Positions 35,734-44,186 of a stretch of 64,000 nt of DNA are shown in pieces. The DNA lies in the NCBI GenBank assembly GCA_964469265.1, contig CAYXYF010000003.1:41159-105158 (forward strand), read 5' to 3'. The notes below the pieces were generated by a model. The model was given only the letters and a program-made list of their open reading frames with translations. It searched no databases and was not told the DNA's origin. Every line of letters begins with the position of its first letter. Within the stretch, counting starts at the first letter, position 1. Origin of the DNA: JAEYZS01 sp964469265 (lineage in GTDB: Bacteria > Bdellovibrionota > Bdellovibrionia > Bdellovibrionales > JAEYZS01). Position numbers and translations under genes: made by a program.

Positions 35734-36606
35734 TTATCTGACGGGTCTAACTTTTTTATAAATTGTAATCGGATCCCCGACATTTGAATTAATAATTTCG
35801 ACGGCCGAGATATAAAGACTGCTGTTTTTAGTTTCGAGTCTCTTCTGTATTCTCCGAATATCTTTTTCGCTTTTTGGCTCGAACGTTTCAACGGCCTTAT
35901 GATTTTTATAAAAATATCTATCAACCTTAGGTCTTTCTAAATACATTGACCACTTCTTTGAATTGATTGCACAAGAATATGTCACGCTATTGGAATAGCT
36001 ATGGAGCGGAGTGTATGTTGTTATGACTTCAAACTGTCCAAAGCAAGGGTGGAGCCTAAGCGCCCTAGAATGCCATTGGGTGACGCCGTAGAGCTTTTTA
36101 ACATTCGTATACCAAAGTCCAAACGCTTTTGTTAGAAAACCTAAGTTTTTAAATTTTTTATCTTTAGGTAAAAGCGGATTCACAGAGGCTAAGTTGTGAG
36201 CCATCCACGTTCGGTGCTCGGCTGTTGGAATAATAATAAACATCGAAATTGGTGTCCACTCGTGATGGGAGCGCACTTTTAGTGTTTTTCTCATCTTCGG
36301 AGATAAAGCCTTAGATCTGATGGCGTATCCACAAATAATTCCAGGCAAAACTCCGCAATCATAAAATACCCACGGCGGAGTGACCATCTCATGTTGTCCG
36401 AAAGCGGAGGCATCAAGATTCATTATCGCATATCCAAAGTCCGCTTCATCCACTCGCAATGGATCTTTTGTGATATAATTATGCTTAAACCATGGAAAGT
36501 CATGGACACTGCCAGGCCTTGCAGGACGATTCTCTTTACGTGCGTACACATAGGGACGGATGTCTTTACTGGATAGCCAATCAGGCTTTAAAGATTTATT
36601 AGCCAC
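35734..36606 (-). CDS. Hypothetical protein between fumC and the helicase gene
   Basis: A 290-residue soluble protein, rich in Tyr, Trp, His and Lys, with no signal peptide. I do not recognise it. Features seen: WFKHNYITKDPLRVDE, PPWVFYDCGVLPGIICGYAI, SMFIIIPTAEHRTWMAHNLASVNPLLP split by short linkers. The presence of GYAI and FIIIPT strands suggests an alpha/beta enzyme or binding fold. It starts 1 nt after fumC and lies 15 nt before the helicase gene, so it is in an operon. Confidence 0.82.
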   Translation of the reverse strand: MANKSLKPDWLSSKDIRPYVYARKENRPARPGSVHDFPWFKHNYITKDPLRVDEADFGYAIMNLDASAFGQHEMVTPPWVFYDCGVLPGIICGYAIRSKALSPKMRKTLKVRSHHEWTPISMFIIIPTAEHRTWMAHNLASVNPLLPKDKKFKNLGFLTKAFGLWYTNVKKLYGVTQWHSRALRLHPCFGQFEVITTYTPLHSYSNSVTYSCAINSKKWSMYLERPKVDRYFYKNHKAVETFEPKSEKDIRRIQKRLETKNSSLYISAVEIINSNVGDPITIYKKVRPVR

Positions 36607-36607
36607 A

Positions 36608-37996
36608 CTATTCCTGCGGCCCTATCATCTGCTCGGGACGAACTGCTTCGTTAAATTCTTTTTCTGACATTAGCCCCAACTTGACTGCTTCTTCTTTAAG
36701 GGTTGTACCATTGGTATAAGCAGCCTTAGCAATCTTTGCAGCATTGTCATAACCAATATGCGGATTTAATGCCGTCACTAACATTAGAGAATTTTCTAAG
36801 TGCTTTTTGATTTGAGCAGTGTTTGCTTCAATCCCATCAAGACAGTTTTTTCTAAACGAATTCATCCCGTCTGCAAGCAGGCGAATGGAATTTAAAACAT
36901 TAAACACGATAAGGGGTTTAAAAACATTCAGCTCAAGATGTCCTTGAAGCCCCCCTGCCGTTACCGCGGCATCATTACCGATAACTTGAGCACAAACCAT
37001 TGTTAAGGACTCACACTGAGTAGGATTTACTTTTCCTGGCATAATGGAGCTGCCAGGTTCATTTGCAGGCAGGTTGAGTTCTGCAAATCCAGACCGTGGA
37101 CCACTACCGAGCAACCGAATGTCATTTGCAATTTTCATAAATGAACAAGCAACGGTTTTTAAACTACCGCTTAATTCAACTAAGGCGTCATGTGCTGCAA
37201 GGGACTCAAACTTGTTTGGGCTGCTCACAAATGGAAGTTTTGTCTCGGCTGAGATTTCTTGACATACAGTTTCCGAAAACTTGGGATGAGTGTTTAATCC
37301 AGTGCCCACCGCAGTCCCACCGATTGCAAGTTCATAGATAAATGGTAAATTTTGTTGAACACGCTTAATGCTATTCTTAACTTGCGTGAGGTAGCCTGAA
37401 AATTCTTGGCCTAGGGTTAATGGCGTTGCATCCATTAAGTGCGTGCGACCAATTTTTATAATTTGATCAAACTCGTTTGTTTTCTTCTCAAGACTTTTCT
37501 CAAACTGTTCAAGTGCTGGAATCAGTTTGTGCTGGATTTGTTCAGCCACTGCAATATGCATTGCAGTCGGAAATGTATCATTTGATGATTGCGCTTTATT
37601 GACGTCATCGTTGGGGTGAATTTTTTTTGAGCCCAGTTTTTCACCCATAAGTTCAGTGGCTCTATTAGAGATAACTTCATTACTATTCATGTTGGTTTGA
37701 GTTCCACTTCCCGTTTGCCAAACCACCAAGGGAAAGTGCTCATCGAGCTGACCTGCAATAACTTCATCAGCCGCTTGTTGAATAAACTTTGCTTTGCTCT
37801 CATCTAAGAGTTTTAGTTTAGCATTGGCTCTTGCCGCTGCTTTCTTTAGAATCCCTAAAGCACGAATCATTTCTCTTGGAAAGTGATCATCTCCGATTTC
37901 AAAGTTCTGTAAAGAACGCTGCGTTTGTGCCCCCCAGTATTTATCGCTTGGTACTTGGATTTCACCCATAGAATCGGTTTCTACTCTAAAGCTCAT
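36608..37996 (-). CDS. fumC: Fumarate hydratase, class II
   Basis: A 462-residue homotetrameric enzyme interconverting fumarate and L-malate in the TCA cycle, iron-independent. The superfamily signature GSSIMPGKVNPTQCE is present, with TGSGTQTNMNSNEV and GRTHLMDATPLTLGQ contributing to the active site. Length is normal. First gene of an operon with the unknown gene and the helicase. Confidence 0.98.
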   Translation of the reverse strand: MSFRVETDSMGEIQVPSDKYWGAQTQRSLQNFEIGDDHFPREMIRALGILKKAAARANAKLKLLDESKAKFIQQAADEVIAGQLDEHFPLVVWQTGSGTQTNMNSNEVISNRATELMGEKLGSKKIHPNDDVNKAQSSNDTFPTAMHIAVAEQIQHKLIPALEQFEKSLEKKTNEFDQIIKIGRTHLMDATPLTLGQEFSGYLTQVKNSIKRVQQNLPFIYELAIGGTAVGTGLNTHPKFSETVCQEISAETKLPFVSSPNKFESLAAHDALVELSGSLKTVACSFMKIANDIRLLGSGPRSGFAELNLPANEPGSSIMPGKVNPTQCESLTMVCAQVIGNDAAVTAGGLQGHLELNVFKPLIVFNVLNSIRLLADGMNSFRKNCLDGIEANTAQIKKHLENSLMLVTALNPHIGYDNAAKIAKAAYTNGTTLKEEAVKLGLMSEKEFNEAVRPEQMIGPQE

Positions 37997-38072
37997 ATTT
38001 TTCTCCAGATAAAAGATATTCCTACTCTAATAACCCCCTAGGGAGGTGACAATCTAAAAAGTTAAATATAGA

Positions 38073-38552
38073 ATGAGCGTCATTATGAAATATTGGCTTA
38101 TGAAATCAGAACCCGAGGTATATTCTCTTTCAGACCTCAAGAGAGATAAAACCACCCTGTGGGAAGGCGTGCGCAATTATCAAGCAAGAAACTTTATGAT
38201 GAAGGATATGCAGGTCGGAGACCGCGTTCTTTTTTATCATTCCAATGCAGCTCCCCCAGGGATTGCAGGCCTCGCCAAGGTTAGTAAAGATGCCGTTCCT
38301 GATCCTTTACAATTTAAAAAAAACAGCGAGTATTATGATGAAAAAGCAACAAAAGAAAAACCTCGTTGGTACTGTGTTGAGGTAAAGTTTGATAAAGAAT
38401 TTGATGATTTTATTTCGCTCGACGACATTAGAAAAGATCCGAAGCTCTCAGAGATGATGGTCATACAAAAAGGCTCTCGCTTGTCCGTCCAACCTGTAAG
38501 CGAAAAAGATTTTAATCACATTGTGAAAAAAGCCAGCAAGGGAGGAAAGTAA
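38073..38552 (+). CDS. EVE-domain protein
   Basis: A 159-residue protein made of a single EVE domain (PUA-like): YWLMKSEPEVYSLSDL, WEGVRNYQARNFMMKDMQVGDRVLFYHS, then PGIAGLAKVSK and PRWYCVEVKF. EVE/PUA-like domains bind modified bases in RNA or DNA. Family members usually begin at MKYWLMKSEP, so ATG at 38085 may be the true start. Coupled to the glutaredoxin gene by one base. Confidence 0.9.
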   Translation: MSVIMKYWLMKSEPEVYSLSDLKRDKTTLWEGVRNYQARNFMMKDMQVGDRVLFYHSNAAPPGIAGLAKVSKDAVPDPLQFKKNSEYYDEKATKEKPRWYCVEVKFDKEFDDFISLDDIRKDPKLSEMMVIQKGSRLSVQPVSEKDFNHIVKKASKGGK

Positions 38553-38553
38553 A

Positions 38554-38805
38554 ATGGCAAAAGTTGTAATCTACACTAAAAATAATTGCGTGTTTTGTGA
38601 TCGTGCTAAGAGTTTACTCAACTCAAAAAACGTTGCCTTTGAGGAACACAACTTAGAAGGCAAATCCGATGAGCTCAGAGTCCTTATGGAAAAAACAGGA
38701 ATGCGTACAGTTCCGCAAATCTTCATCAATGATGAATTGGTCGGCGGATTTGATGATCTCAATGCTTTAGAAAAAGAAGGCAAACTCAACGACCTGTTGA
38801 AGTAA
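38554..38805 (+). CDS. grxC: Glutaredoxin 3-type
   Basis: An 83-residue thioredoxin-fold protein with dithiol active site Cys12-Val-Phe-Cys15 and the GSH-binding TVPQIFIND and GGFDDL segments. Reduces disulphides and glutathionylated proteins with glutathione. GGAGG lies 8 nt upstream of the ATG, inside the end of the EVE gene. Confidence 0.95.
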   Translation: MAKVVIYTKNNCVFCDRAKSLLNSKNVAFEEHNLEGKSDELRVLMEKTGMRTVPQIFINDELVGGFDDLNALEKEGKLNDLLK

Positions 38806-38827
38806 TCACTTCAACAATGAAGAAAAT

Positions 38828-38872
38828 ATGGGGAAATGGTGTGAATAAAATTCCGCAAGGCCCCATTTTTTT
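38828..38872 (+). terminator. Probable terminator after the glutaredoxin gene
   Basis: ATGGGG (38828-38833) can pair with CCCCAT (38861-38866), with an inner GGAA/TTCC pairing, followed by a run of seven T. The loop is long, so efficiency is uncertain. Confidence 0.55.
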
Positions 38873-39011
38873 CACCAGTTTTTCCGATATTTCCCTCACT
38901 GACATTAATTATATTCATAGCTCGAAGGCTCAATTCGTTTATATTGCCATTCAATTCAATTTATGACCATTTCCCAAAGCATTACTTATGCTGAGAATAA
39001 AATCTTTCAAT

Positions 39012-39040
39012 TTGAAATTATGAGGATTTTTTCATAAAAC
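39012..39040 (+). promoter_or_regulatory. Sigma-70-like promoter of the candidate ncRNA
   Basis: TTGAAA (39012-39017, 5 of 6 to the -35 consensus), 17-nt spacer, TAAAAC (39035-39040, 4 of 6 to the -10). Predicted transcription start about 39046-39048, which is where the first RNA hairpin begins. Confidence 0.5.
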
Positions 39041-39045
39041 ATAGT

Positions 39046-39251
39046 TGTTCCGAGGGGTCGGAACATTTGGTTGGTTTAGCATAAGTGCAAGACGTAAAGT
39101 CGATCAATCATGGGGACGAGAGGAGAGGAGAGGTAACCGGGGGGACAGTTCACAAAAGATCGTGCAGGAATATACGATCTGAACTGCGGTTAGGGGTTAA
39201 CAGATCAACACACGGGCCTTCTGCCTAATCAACAGAAGGCCCATTTTTTTT
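39046..39251 (+). ncRNA. Candidate structured non-coding RNA with GGA motifs
   Basis: About 205 nt between a promoter-like pair and a strong terminator, with no reading frame of note. Elements seen: a 5' hairpin (8-bp perfect stem 39046-39053/39058-39065, GGGG loop); a purine-rich middle (39112-39133); a second hairpin, stem 39157-39163/39174-39180 extended by 39147-39151/39181-39185, whose 10-nt loop contains AGGA; and the terminator. Six GGA triplets occur, one exposed in a loop, a pattern typical of RNAs that sequester CsrA/RsmA. That function is an inference. It does not match tmRNA, RNase P RNA, SRP RNA or the cyclic-di-GMP riboswitch in key conserved blocks. Confidence 0.5.
39214..39251 (+). 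terminator. Strong intrinsic terminator of the candidate ncRNA
   Basis: Perfect 10-bp stem (39214-39223 with 39233-39242), 9-nt loop, then 8 T residues. The T run lies on the plus-strand side only, so it serves plus-strand transcription and not the OmpA-like gene. Confidence 0.9.
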
Positions 39252-39268
39252 GCCTACCGTTTTTAAAA

Positions 39269-39754
39269 TTATTTTTTCACGCGAAAGATTTTGATTTCCA
39301 CGCGGCGGTTGACCGCAGCGTCTTGATCGTCTGTAAGGGGCTCTGTAGAAGCTAGCCAAGACGTCTGCACCTTACTGCGCTTTATACCAGCGTCTTTCAT
39401 GGTACTTCGCACAGCTAAAGCTCGTTCCTTAGAGAGATCAAGATTAAGGTCATCGGTCCCCGTTTGGTCGCTATGCCCGACGATTTGGATTCGCTGGTAC
39501 TGCTTTTGATTTTTTTTGATCTCGAAAATAAGATCATCAAGGGATTTTCTATCTTGCGCCTTTAATTCTGAAGAATTGGGATCAAAAGTAAAAATAAGAG
39601 TGCTCACCTCAAACATTTCAACGTTTTCTTGGCTTCCCATTTCGTAAACATCTTGCAATGACAATGGCTTTTCAACGCGCCGAGGTCTCTCCTCCTTCGG
39701 AGAGTACGCACAAGCTGCAACTAATAAACTCAATAAAAGCCCTTTAAAAACCAT
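39269..39754 (-). CDS. OmpA-family lipoprotein
   Basis: A 161-residue lipoprotein (lipobox LVAAC, Cys15) consisting of a short linker and an OmpA C-terminal peptidoglycan-binding domain (STLIFTFDPNSSELKAQ, IQIVGHSDQTGTDDLNLDLSKERALAV, NRRVEIKI). It would tie the outer membrane to the wall, as Pal does, though it lies outside a tol-pal cluster. Single gene. Confidence 0.92.
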   Translation of the reverse strand: MVFKGLLLSLLVAACAYSPKEERPRRVEKPLSLQDVYEMGSQENVEMFEVSTLIFTFDPNSSELKAQDRKSLDDLIFEIKKNQKQYQRIQIVGHSDQTGTDDLNLDLSKERALAVRSTMKDAGIKRSKVQTSWLASTEPLTDDQDAAVNRRVEIKIFRVKK

Positions 39755-39782
39755 GGAAAGTACTTTATAGCCGCAAAATTAT

Positions 39783-39811
39783 TTGTCAACTCAACGAATA
39801 TCATCTATTAC
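39783..39811 (+). promoter_or_regulatory. Promoter of tRNA-Val
   Basis: TTGTCA (39783-39788, 5 of 6), 17-nt spacer, TATTAC (39806-39811, 4 of 6), about 18 nt before the tRNA 5' end. Confidence 0.6.
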
Positions 39812-39828
39812 TCAGTGCTTATCAATGC

Positions 39829-39905
39829 GCGCCCTTAGCTCAGTTGGTTAGAGTACTACCTTGACATGGTAGGGGTCAGTGGTTCGAGTCCACTAGGGCG
39901 CACCA
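39829..39905 (+). tRNA. tRNA-Val (GAC)
   Basis: 77 nt cloverleaf with encoded CCA. The acceptor stem GCGCCCT pairs with AGGGCGC, the anticodon arm CTACC-TTGACAT-GGTAG gives anticodon GAC, and the T arm contains GGTTCGAGTCC. Reads GTC (and GTT by wobble) valine codons. Confidence 0.96.
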
Positions 39906-39944
39906 TTTTCATACAAACGCACTTCTTTGGTCGGCTTAGCTCTT

Positions 39945-41369
39945 TCAGAGGGGAAGGGTGATTTCGAAAGTTGTGGGTTCGCCTTTTAAGCAGCGGATTT
40001 GGCCTTTGTGCTGATCTATAATGTTTTTTGAGATACACAAGCCAAGCCCTGTTCCGTTTTGCTCTTTTGTTGTAAAGAAGGGTTCAAATATTTTGGCTTG
40101 GACCTCTTCCGTGATAGCAGGGCCATTATCGATTACACTGACTGTGAGCTGATCTTTTTGTACGTCGGCAGCGATCTTAATCCATCTCTCTCTTTTTTCT
40201 CGAGTACTTTCAAGAGATTCAACCGAATTGCTAATGAGATTGAGTAAAACTTGTGAAAGCTGGCTTCCTCGCGTTGTGATTTCAACATGTGGTATTTCAT
40301 CTATTATAATTCGAATGCCCAAGTCCTTTAATCGCTCATGACAAAGCTCTAAAGTGTCGTCAATAATTTCCTGGAGTAGTAATGTTTGTAACTCTCCACC
40401 GCCATCCTCTTTGCTATAAGACTTTAAAGAGTTTATTGTCTTTGCAATTCTTTCTGAGGTTTTTTTGATTCGATGGAGATCTTCCTTTATTTCCTCGGTC
40501 GTAGCTCTGCCATCTTCGATCTTTGTGAGTAAGTACTCTGCTTTTCCGAGGATCAAAGACAAGGGATTATTAATCTCATGGGCAATATTTGCAGCCATTT
40601 CTCCTAAAGCTGCCATCTTTGAACTATTAATTCCCAGTGCCCTGTGAGTGTCGAGCTCTTTTTGTTTGATAAATTGTTCTGTAATATCGTGTATGGTCCC
40701 GTAAATTTCTTTAGAATTCTTAAACTGGCTCACCCGCCCCAAGCAGCGGACGTACTTTTTAACGCCCTTCTCACTAACAAACGGAAGCTCAATGGAATAG
40801 CTCTCCCCGTGTGATATGAGTCGATCAACTTTTTTTCTCAGAATATCCCGTCCTGGCTGCGGAAAGTTAAGGAAGGCTCTTTCAAAATCAATCGGTGTGC
40901 CTAAAGGAAGATCATAAATCTCATAAATTCCTTTACTACCTACGCTTTCACCAGCGTCAATGTTACTTCTAAAGGAGCCAATTCTTACAGTCTCTTGGAT
41001 AGCATTGAAAAAGTTGTCTTGTTCTTTAAAATACGTGTAATCCCTCGCTAAGCTGTACAGCTGTCCGTCTTGAAGAAAAACTCCGTCCCATTGCAGCCAG
41101 ATATAGTCGCCGTTTTTTTTCCGGTAGCGATTGATGAAAAGTTTTTCGTAATGCCCGTCTTGGTAGTGATCTTGAATCGCCTTTTTACTCGGCTCAATAT
41201 CATCAGGATGCAAAAACTCTTCAAAGCGGCGTCCGATAAGTTCATCTGCGCTCCAACCCAAAATGTTGGTCCACTCGCTTCCAACTTTTACGAACCTGCC
41301 TTCCTCATCGAAGAGACAAATCAATTGACCGCTGACTTTATAAATATTTTCGTAATCAAGGGGTTCCAT
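39945..41369 (-). CDS. PAS-domain sensor histidine kinase
   Basis: A 474-residue soluble kinase without transmembrane segments. PAS domain 1 at ~5-115 (LICLFDEEGRFVKVGSEWTNILGWS, then a PAC-like YRKKNGDYIWLQW), PAS 2 at ~120-235. HisKA with the phospho-accepting His264 in GEMAANIAHEINNPLS, then HATPase with LLNLISNSVESLEST, VIDNGPAIT and FEPFFTTKEQNGTGLGL. A cytoplasmic signal receiver; no response regulator gene is adjacent (orphan). The signal is unknown. Confidence 0.94.
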   Translation of the reverse strand: MEPLDYENIYKVSGQLICLFDEEGRFVKVGSEWTNILGWSADELIGRRFEEFLHPDDIEPSKKAIQDHYQDGHYEKLFINRYRKKNGDYIWLQWDGVFLQDGQLYSLARDYTYFKEQDNFFNAIQETVRIGSFRSNIDAGESVGSKGIYEIYDLPLGTPIDFERAFLNFPQPGRDILRKKVDRLISHGESYSIELPFVSEKGVKKYVRCLGRVSQFKNSKEIYGTIHDITEQFIKQKELDTHRALGINSSKMAALGEMAANIAHEINNPLSLILGKAEYLLTKIEDGRATTEEIKEDLHRIKKTSERIAKTINSLKSYSKEDGGGELQTLLLQEIIDDTLELCHERLKDLGIRIIIDEIPHVEITTRGSQLSQVLLNLISNSVESLESTREKRERWIKIAADVQKDQLTVSVIDNGPAITEEVQAKIFEPFFTTKEQNGTGLGLCISKNIIDQHKGQIRCLKGEPTTFEITLPL

Positions 41370-41396
41370 AAATAACTCTTTTATTTGGTGATAAAC

Positions 41397-41933
41397 CTAA
41401 CTTCTAAAAACTAGGTATTTAAAGGCAACCAGTCTGGATACCCGTTCTCGAATAAACAAATAACTATTCTGTGAAAATGTAAAATCCGCAAAGAAACTTT
41501 TTGCTTCAAGACCTAGTAACCGGCTAAACATTAATGACCTTCTCATGTGAAACTGATTTGTGATTACCAATAATCTTGCGTCGTTATAATTTTTCTTTAT
41601 GTACATAAAAGAATCCCATGTCTTTAGGGATTCGTGATCGAGTAAAACTTGGGCGCCAGGAATTTTTGACTGCACGTAACCCGACATTGCAGTGATTTCG
41701 TTTTTATTTTTTTCATCCCCTGTGAGAAGGATTGGAACGTCTGGAAAAGAGAAGTGAGCTCGAATAGCAGCCTCTAGTCGGTCATTTAACAAGGGTTCGT
41801 CCACCTTATCACCCGAACCTAAAACTACGATAAGGTCTGGCATATCAAAATCGAATTCTTTGCCAAGAGCTAAAACTACGCCTTCAGCAACCACGAAGAC
41901 CACCAGCAGCCAAACTACTATACTTAAATACAT
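41397..41933 (-). CDS. DUF218 (SanA/ElyC/YdcF-type) membrane protein
   Basis: A ~178-residue protein with one N-terminal membrane helix (YLSIVVWLLVVFVVAEGVVLAL) and a DUF218 domain: IVVLGSGDK, LNDRLEAAI, PILLTGDEKNKNE, ESLKTWDSFMYIKK and LLVITNQFHMRRSLM, all characteristic. Family members act in envelope or peptidoglycan precursor metabolism. ATG at 41933 is preferred (GGGA 6 nt upstream) over GTG at 41945. Confidence 0.88.
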   Translation of the reverse strand: MYLSIVVWLLVVFVVAEGVVLALGKEFDFDMPDLIVVLGSGDKVDEPLLNDRLEAAIRAHFSFPDVPILLTGDEKNKNEITAMSGYVQSKIPGAQVLLDHESLKTWDSFMYIKKNYNDARLLVITNQFHMRRSLMFSRLLGLEAKSFFADFTFSQNSYLFIRERVSRLVAFKYLVFRS

Positions 41934-41976
41934 CTTTTTTCCCACACCAGAACTCGTCTATGAAGTTAAGAGGCTT

Positions 41977-42903
41977 TTAGTACATTTCAACGCGGTCGTT
42001 TTCTCTAAAATCCGCCCCCGAATGAACTACCCCAATGGCTCCATCTTTACCGAAGTAACTCACAATTTCAATCGTTCCTTTCATTCGACCTTCCGCGCGG
42101 CCAATGAAATTTCCAGTCTGTGGGTCAAATATATCTTGGCCCTGATCTAAAACCTTTAATAAATCCCCGACCTGCACGCCAGACACGCGCCCTGCATTGA
42201 TGTAAATCTTTTCTCCACGCACAACCGCGATACGGCCTGACCACGTCAGCTTGCGCATTGCCGAAATGAGTCCTGGGATCAACCCCTCAAAGGCAACTTG
42301 AGCTGCTTCATTGACAAGGGCTGGATCTTCTTCCAAGGCAAGATTTGAATAACCACGTTCTGCAAAACGTGTTGTTGAGGCTTCGACTTTTGCGGTCCGA
42401 ACTTGGTTAAAAATTTCTTTTTTACCATCTATGGCGTAAGCACGGATACGAACAGTGGCTTCAACAATAGCTTTGACTTTTCTCATGATGCCGACATCAT
42501 CACCAACTTTCTTCGTTTTAATATCGATGACTTGGCCTTCAACAATTCCATTTACTCCTAACCCATGGGCTCCAAGAGCTACCTTCTCCATATCGTATTC
42601 ATAACTCTGTTCAAAATCTGCTTTCAGAGAATCAAGATCGCCAGGGTAATCAGAATTTTTTAAAACAATAAACTCACCCGTTCTTAAAAGATCCGTCACA
42701 AAGCTACGGCGAGCAGAGTTCATAATGACCTGTGATTTTTGGTTTTTAGAATCAATGAACGGCAACACGAAAACACGCTTCATGGGCTCGTTGGATTTCC
42801 GAGCTTGAACAGGAACATTCCGTTCCAAAGTGTTTGTTCGCTGCGGAAGTGTACACGATGTTAAGATAAAGGCTGGTAAGAGCGATAAGATGAGAGTTTT
42901 CAT
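41977..42903 (-). CDS. FlgT-like lipoprotein (middle and C-terminal FlgT domains)
   Basis: A 308-residue lipoprotein (lipobox LTSC, Cys17). Residues ~43-220 are a CsgG/TolB-like alpha/beta domain (RVFVLPFIDSKNQ, VNGIVEGQVID). Residues ~228-308 form an SH3-like beta-barrel (IAVVRGEKIYINAGRVSGVQVGD ends in DLLKV) resembling the FlgT C-terminal domain. FlgT builds the H ring at the base of sheathed flagella in Vibrio. With the next gene upstream (FlgT-N-like) it may form a two-protein version. Function is inferred from domain look only. Confidence 0.8.
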   Translation of the reverse strand: MKTLILSLLPAFILTSCTLPQRTNTLERNVPVQARKSNEPMKRVFVLPFIDSKNQKSQVIMNSARRSFVTDLLRTGEFIVLKNSDYPGDLDSLKADFEQSYEYDMEKVALGAHGLGVNGIVEGQVIDIKTKKVGDDVGIMRKVKAIVEATVRIRAYAIDGKKEIFNQVRTAKVEASTTRFAERGYSNLALEEDPALVNEAAQVAFEGLIPGLISAMRKLTWSGRIAVVRGEKIYINAGRVSGVQVGDLLKVLDQGQDIFDPQTGNFIGRAEGRMKGTIEIVSYFGKDGAIGVVHSGADFRENDRVEMY

Positions 42904-42968
42904 ACTATTAGAGTATCAATCATCCCACTGAAAAATGAAGGCCAAAACTGTGTTTCAATAACCTTAGT

Positions 42969-44150
42969 CTAGTCTTTAATTGTAACGTCAATCGTACGCG
43001 ACGAAGCAGACGCATCGACCTTAAAGCCCGGATACTTTAAGCGCTCAATTCTTTTTGAAAGGTCTGAGATGTTTCCTGCGTAATCAACGTCATAGATTCT
43101 TCGGTGGCTTTCAATTGACCTTTCTGAAAGGTAACGAATACTTCCGATGGATTTTAAGAGTGTTGATTTAAATCCTTCAAGGTTCTTATAAGACATATTA
43201 CCCCGAACGGCGAGCTGGATCATGGACGATTCCATAATGCCTTTTCTCATCGCCCCCTCAAGCTGGGATTTTAAATCATCGGCGACTTCCGCAAAGATCT
43301 TATCTGCACCTTGGCTTAAGACACTTGCCAACTCACCAGAGTCCAATTCCACCTCTCGAGAACTCTCAGCAACCACAGTACCCTGTGAGGAGAATATTCC
43401 CTGAAGTTTTATGTTTATCCGGTAAGCTGTTGAAACTTTTTTTGAAGTCGCAATATCAATTTGCCCTCTGATAACTAGAGGAAACTTAAAGTAACTTTCT
43501 AAGAATTGATAATCGTCTTTACGGTAATAATCTTTTTGGAAATGCCCAGGTAAAGAGTTTTTAAAGTTCCAGTCAACGGGATCGATGACATAAAAATTCA
43601 ACCCTTTAAGAGATCCGCGTAAGGCGTTGTTAAACTTCTTATTGAGCTCTCGAATAACAGAATCGTTTAAATCTTCATTCACCCACCATTTATGCGTCTT
43701 TGCTCGGACCTGATCAACGACGGTTATAAAGGGCAATACAACGCCCGAGTCAAATTTAGAAGATAACACCCCTGTTTTTTCAAGCATTTGGCGCAAATTC
43801 TGCGGAGACACCTTTAAGTTCACAGCAACCTTAAACTCTTTTCCTTTTTGCTCTAAAACCTCAGCCTTAACGACGGGAGCAAATTTCCCAGAATCTTTTT
43901 GTGCTTGAATATTGATGATGTTCTTTTTGGCTTTAAAATCTTTTTCGCCAATGAGGTCGATGGCAAATCTTTCCACCACCTTTTCAATGGCCAACTGAAC
44001 TGATTTTTCACGTGCTTGAGACGGAGTGTCTGCTGTGAGCTGGATTTCTTCATCAATATCGGCAAATTCTGAATACTGGGAGTAAGCTTGCGGTAAAAAA
44101 GAAAAATTATGTAACAGAAATGCGGTTACCACTAGAGTGAAGAATTTCAT
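42969..44150 (-). CDS. Secreted protein with FlgT N-terminal-like domain
   Basis: A 393-residue exported protein (signal ending LPQAYSQ). Residues ~35-130 look like the FlgT/LPP20 N-terminal domain (SQAREKSVQLAIEKVVERFAI, then FKVAVNLKVSP). The rest is mixed alpha/beta (WNFKNSLPGHFQKDYY, IRGQIDIATSKK) ending in an IDVTIKD strand. It is immediately followed, in transcription order, by the lipoprotein that carries FlgT-like middle and C-terminal domains. No flagellar genes are adjacent. Confidence 0.78.
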   Translation of the reverse strand: MKFFTLVVTAFLLHNFSFLPQAYSQYSEFADIDEEIQLTADTPSQAREKSVQLAIEKVVERFAIDLIGEKDFKAKKNIINIQAQKDSGKFAPVVKAEVLEQKGKEFKVAVNLKVSPQNLRQMLEKTGVLSSKFDSGVVLPFITVVDQVRAKTHKWWVNEDLNDSVIRELNKKFNNALRGSLKGLNFYVIDPVDWNFKNSLPGHFQKDYYRKDDYQFLESYFKFPLVIRGQIDIATSKKVSTAYRINIKLQGIFSSQGTVVAESSREVELDSGELASVLSQGADKIFAEVADDLKSQLEGAMRKGIMESSMIQLAVRGNMSYKNLEGFKSTLLKSIGSIRYLSERSIESHRRIYDVDYAGNISDLSKRIERLKYPGFKVDASASSRTIDVTIKD

Positions 44151-44186
44151 ATGGTCCTCTTATTAGGTAGATCTTTAAAACTCTTA

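Larger units (their letters stand above)
38806..39268. other. 463-nt intergenic region with a probable RNA gene
   Basis: Contains no protein gene. In order it holds the glutaredoxin terminator, an AT-rich stretch, a promoter-like pair at 39012-39040, a structured GC-richer segment 39046-39243 and a strong plus-strand terminator. The two minus-strand neighbours do not explain the promoter or terminator. Confidence 0.7.

Noticed and set aside
39046..39251. Cyclic-di-GMP-I riboswitch, RNase P RNA or tmRNA
   Set aside because: Short similarities (GACGTAAAGTC, GGTAACCGGGG) recall parts of these RNAs, but the GNRA-loop arm of the riboswitch, the GAGGAAAGTCC and ACAGAA blocks of RNase P, and the tRNA-like end of tmRNA are missing.
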